Shown here piece by piece: positions 63,987 to 64,000 of a stretch of DNA of 64,000 nt (its first letter is position 1; each line of letters begins with the position of its first letter). The DNA is from Nannocystis exedens. GTDB taxonomy: Bacteria; Myxococcota_A; Polyangia; Nannocystales; Nannocystaceae. The stretch spans positions 5,284,001-5,348,000 of the forward strand of contig NZ_NETK01000001.1 in NCBI RefSeq assembly GCF_002343915.1, written 5' to 3'. The notes under the pieces are model-generated. The model was not told the origin of the DNA, did not search any database, and saw only the letters and a program-made list of their open reading frames with translations. The translations under genes and the position numbers were made by a program.

Positions 63987-64000
63987 AAGGGCCGGCGCTC

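Overview
The window is very GC-rich, gene-dense DNA from a predatory-type deltaproteobacterium. The best guess is a myxobacterium of the Nannocystis/Nannocystaceae kind. The reasons are indirect: several Cys-rich lipoproteins with long Ser/Thr/Gly linkers, a bacterial Ser/Thr kinase, a 1038-residue FG-GAP lipoprotein, a squalene-cyclase-like protein beside a squalene-epoxidase-like flavoprotein, and H-NOX signalling. No rRNA, tRNA, CRISPR array, prophage or classical insertion sequence was recognised.

Layout. 1-3.4 kb: end of a peptide-export operon (HlyD-type adaptor plus an ABC exporter whose ATPase domain has lost its motifs). 3.4-4.5 kb: non-coding stretch with one copy of a ~257-bp dispersed repeat. 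4.6-6.5 kb: YceI, OsmC and pirin (stress/redox). 6.8-11.7 kb: frameshifted lipoprotein, RidA and two amidohydrolases. 11.8-16.3 kb: DsbA-like lipoprotein, UbiA-type prenyltransferase and RluA-type pseudouridine synthase. 16.4-18.4 kb: membrane protein, Cys-rich lipoprotein and the second repeat copy, inverted. 18.5-23.5 kb: flavin monooxygenase, two AraC regulators, a VOC protein and two lipoproteins. 23.7-27.1 kb: triterpene-cyclase-like and squalene-epoxidase-like pair. 27.3-39.3 kb: accessory genes including YaeQ, an ankyrin remnant, reductases, a DUF488-AlkA fusion, a DUF2156 protein and a cytochrome P450. 39.4-52.5 kb: Ser/Thr kinase, a three-gene leader-peptidase/ABC/adaptor export operon, and a metallopeptidase plus FG-GAP lipoprotein pair. 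52.6-64 kb: H-NOX with histidine kinase, cysteine-less thioredoxin, a TetR-controlled reductase pair, a RecQ-phosphoribosyltransferase fusion, a ChaN-like protein, hypotheticals and a pentapeptide-repeat protein.

The most unusual feature is a short palindromic element, core TGTCC-N4-GGACA with flanking A/C and T/G. By eye there are at least sixteen perfect copies and many one-mismatch or half copies. They lie between convergent genes, at ribosome-binding sites and start or stop codons, inside the larger repeat, and in frame inside protein-coding genes, where most are read in one phase as [M/L]-S-x-x-T. This resembles the logic of Rickettsia palindromic elements or cyanobacterial HIP sites, but I do not recognise the sequence.

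Other leads are the cyclase that lacks the catalytic DxDD acid beside an epoxidase-like enzyme, two unusual DNA-repair fusions, several pseudoenzymes (dead ABC ATPase, thioredoxin with both cysteines changed to serine, amidohydrolase without its HxH), and an export operon with no visible precursor peptide.
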